From Christensenella sp. UBA1252 (GTDB lineage Bacteria; Bacillota; Clostridia; Christensenellales; CAG-1252), in contig DBVY01000006.1 in assembly GCA_002308575.1 (NCBI GenBank), positions 25,181 to 68,209 on the forward strand: a stretch of 43,029 nucleotides of DNA, read 5' to 3'. The position numbers and the translations under genes are program-made. Below are positions 42,766 through 43,029 of the stretch, piece after piece. Each line of letters opens with the position of its first letter. Within the stretch, counting starts at the first letter, position 1. The notes beneath the pieces are model-generated. The model ran no database searches. It was given only the letters and a program-made list of their open reading frames with translations, and had not been told where the DNA came from.

Positions 42766-42794
42766 TAGATACCACACCGAGCGTCATAAGTCAA
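42766..42794 (-). promoter_or_regulatory. Promoter of the glycerophosphodiesterase gene
   Basis: TTGACT (42789-42794), a 17-nt spacer and a weak -10, TATCTA (42766-42771), on the minus strand. A strong -35 paired with a poor -10 suggests an activator or low basal expression. Confidence 0.5.
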
Positions 42795-42821
42795 TACGTA
42801 TTCGGATTTTCGGAAGAAAAC

Positions 42822-42858
42822 AAATAAAAAACTTTGGTCGAGTGTTCGACCAAAGTTT
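42822..42858 (-). terminator. Terminator of a gene lying beyond the right edge
   Basis: A 13-bp perfect stem (42829-42841 with 42846-42858) with a 4-nt loop and a T-rich minus-strand tail. Its target gene is not in the window. Confidence 0.7.
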
Positions 42859-43029
42859 GCTTGGCGGAGATGACGCAAACTAAATCGAATTGTTGAATTC
42901 TCTATTTAAAAAGCATGCTACTTTTGCCGGTTCTTTCATAATACAGAAGATTTGCAAATAAAGCAAAAGAACCTAAACGGGTTCGTTTTAGGTTCCTTTT
43001 TGCGGGGCACGTTTTTGCTGAATCGGATT
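42859..43029. other. Right-edge intergenic stretch with one hairpin
   Basis: A 9-bp stem GAACCTAAA/TTTAGGTTC (42969-42977 with 42987-42995) flanked by AAAA and TTTTT is a likely bidirectional terminator. No open frame with a ribosome site and no tRNA was seen. Confidence 0.45.

Noticed and set aside
42859..42900. A tRNA gene suggested by TTGGCGGAGATGACGC
   Set aside because: No T-arm GTTCGAA core, no cloverleaf and no CCA end could be found on either strand.

Overview
The window looks like a chromosomal segment of a Gram-positive-type Clostridia bacterium (Firmicutes), probably an uncultured gut or host-associated lineage. The evidence is strong AGGAGG-type ribosome sites, sigma-A-like promoters, several lipoproteins, BspA-type leucine-rich surface proteins, a GPH sugar symporter and pectin/uronate genes. 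Most genes are on the minus strand. No tRNA, rRNA, CRISPR array, transposase or phage gene was recognised, and finer taxonomy cannot be read from the sequence.

Layout. (1) 1-5185: the N-terminal 1,728 codons of a giant BspA-like LRR lipoprotein that runs off the left edge. (2) 5606-6655: an HSL-type esterase with its own promoter. (3) 6868-17142: a tightly packed nine-gene housekeeping operon (leuS, TrmH/SpoU-type methyltransferase, patatin, PTS-EIIC-like membrane protein, pepF, lipoprotein, dnaB, phosphopantetheinyl transferase, acyl carrier protein). Several genes overlap by 1, 4 or 11 nt; one promoter and one terminator bracket the set. (4) 17418-19334: a membrane-anchored protein with collagen-like repeats, LRRs and a C-terminal WWLRSP...VPAL domain, preceded by a possible micro-ORF. 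(5) 19660-20919 (+): a ferritin-like protein.

(6) 20989-27409: a four-gene operon with a GPH-family symporter, a membrane-tethered protein resembling toroid-fold polysaccharide lyases, and two tandem paralogous metallophosphoesterases. (7) 27713-37369: a nine-gene uronate operon (eda, kdgK, kduI, a TIM-barrel isomerase, a GH88/GH105 unsaturated uronyl hydrolase, an FAH-family enzyme, a third metallophosphoesterase as a lipoprotein, an orphan exported protein, uxaC). Together (6) and (7) suggest import of unsaturated uronate oligosaccharides, cleavage to free uronates, isomerisation by KduI and UxaC, then phosphorylation and aldol cleavage to pyruvate and glyceraldehyde-3-phosphate. No KduD dehydrogenase is present. 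Both operons start from good promoters carrying palindromic, operator-like sequence.

(8) 37641-39233: a beta-CASP metallo-beta-lactamase RNase-like protein. (9) 39338-41403 (+): prephenate dehydratase and DAHP synthase, preceded by what looks like a complete phenylalanine attenuator: a promoter, a 16-residue leader peptide with four consecutive Phe codons, and an intrinsic terminator. (10) 41473-42744: a zinc-ribbon/coiled-coil protein and a glycerophosphodiesterase lipoprotein. (11) 42795-43029: only hairpins.

The most notable items are the Phe attenuator, the uronate locus with three phosphoesterases and an unclassified lyase-like protein, and a C-terminal domain that resembles the targets of diversity-generating retroelements.
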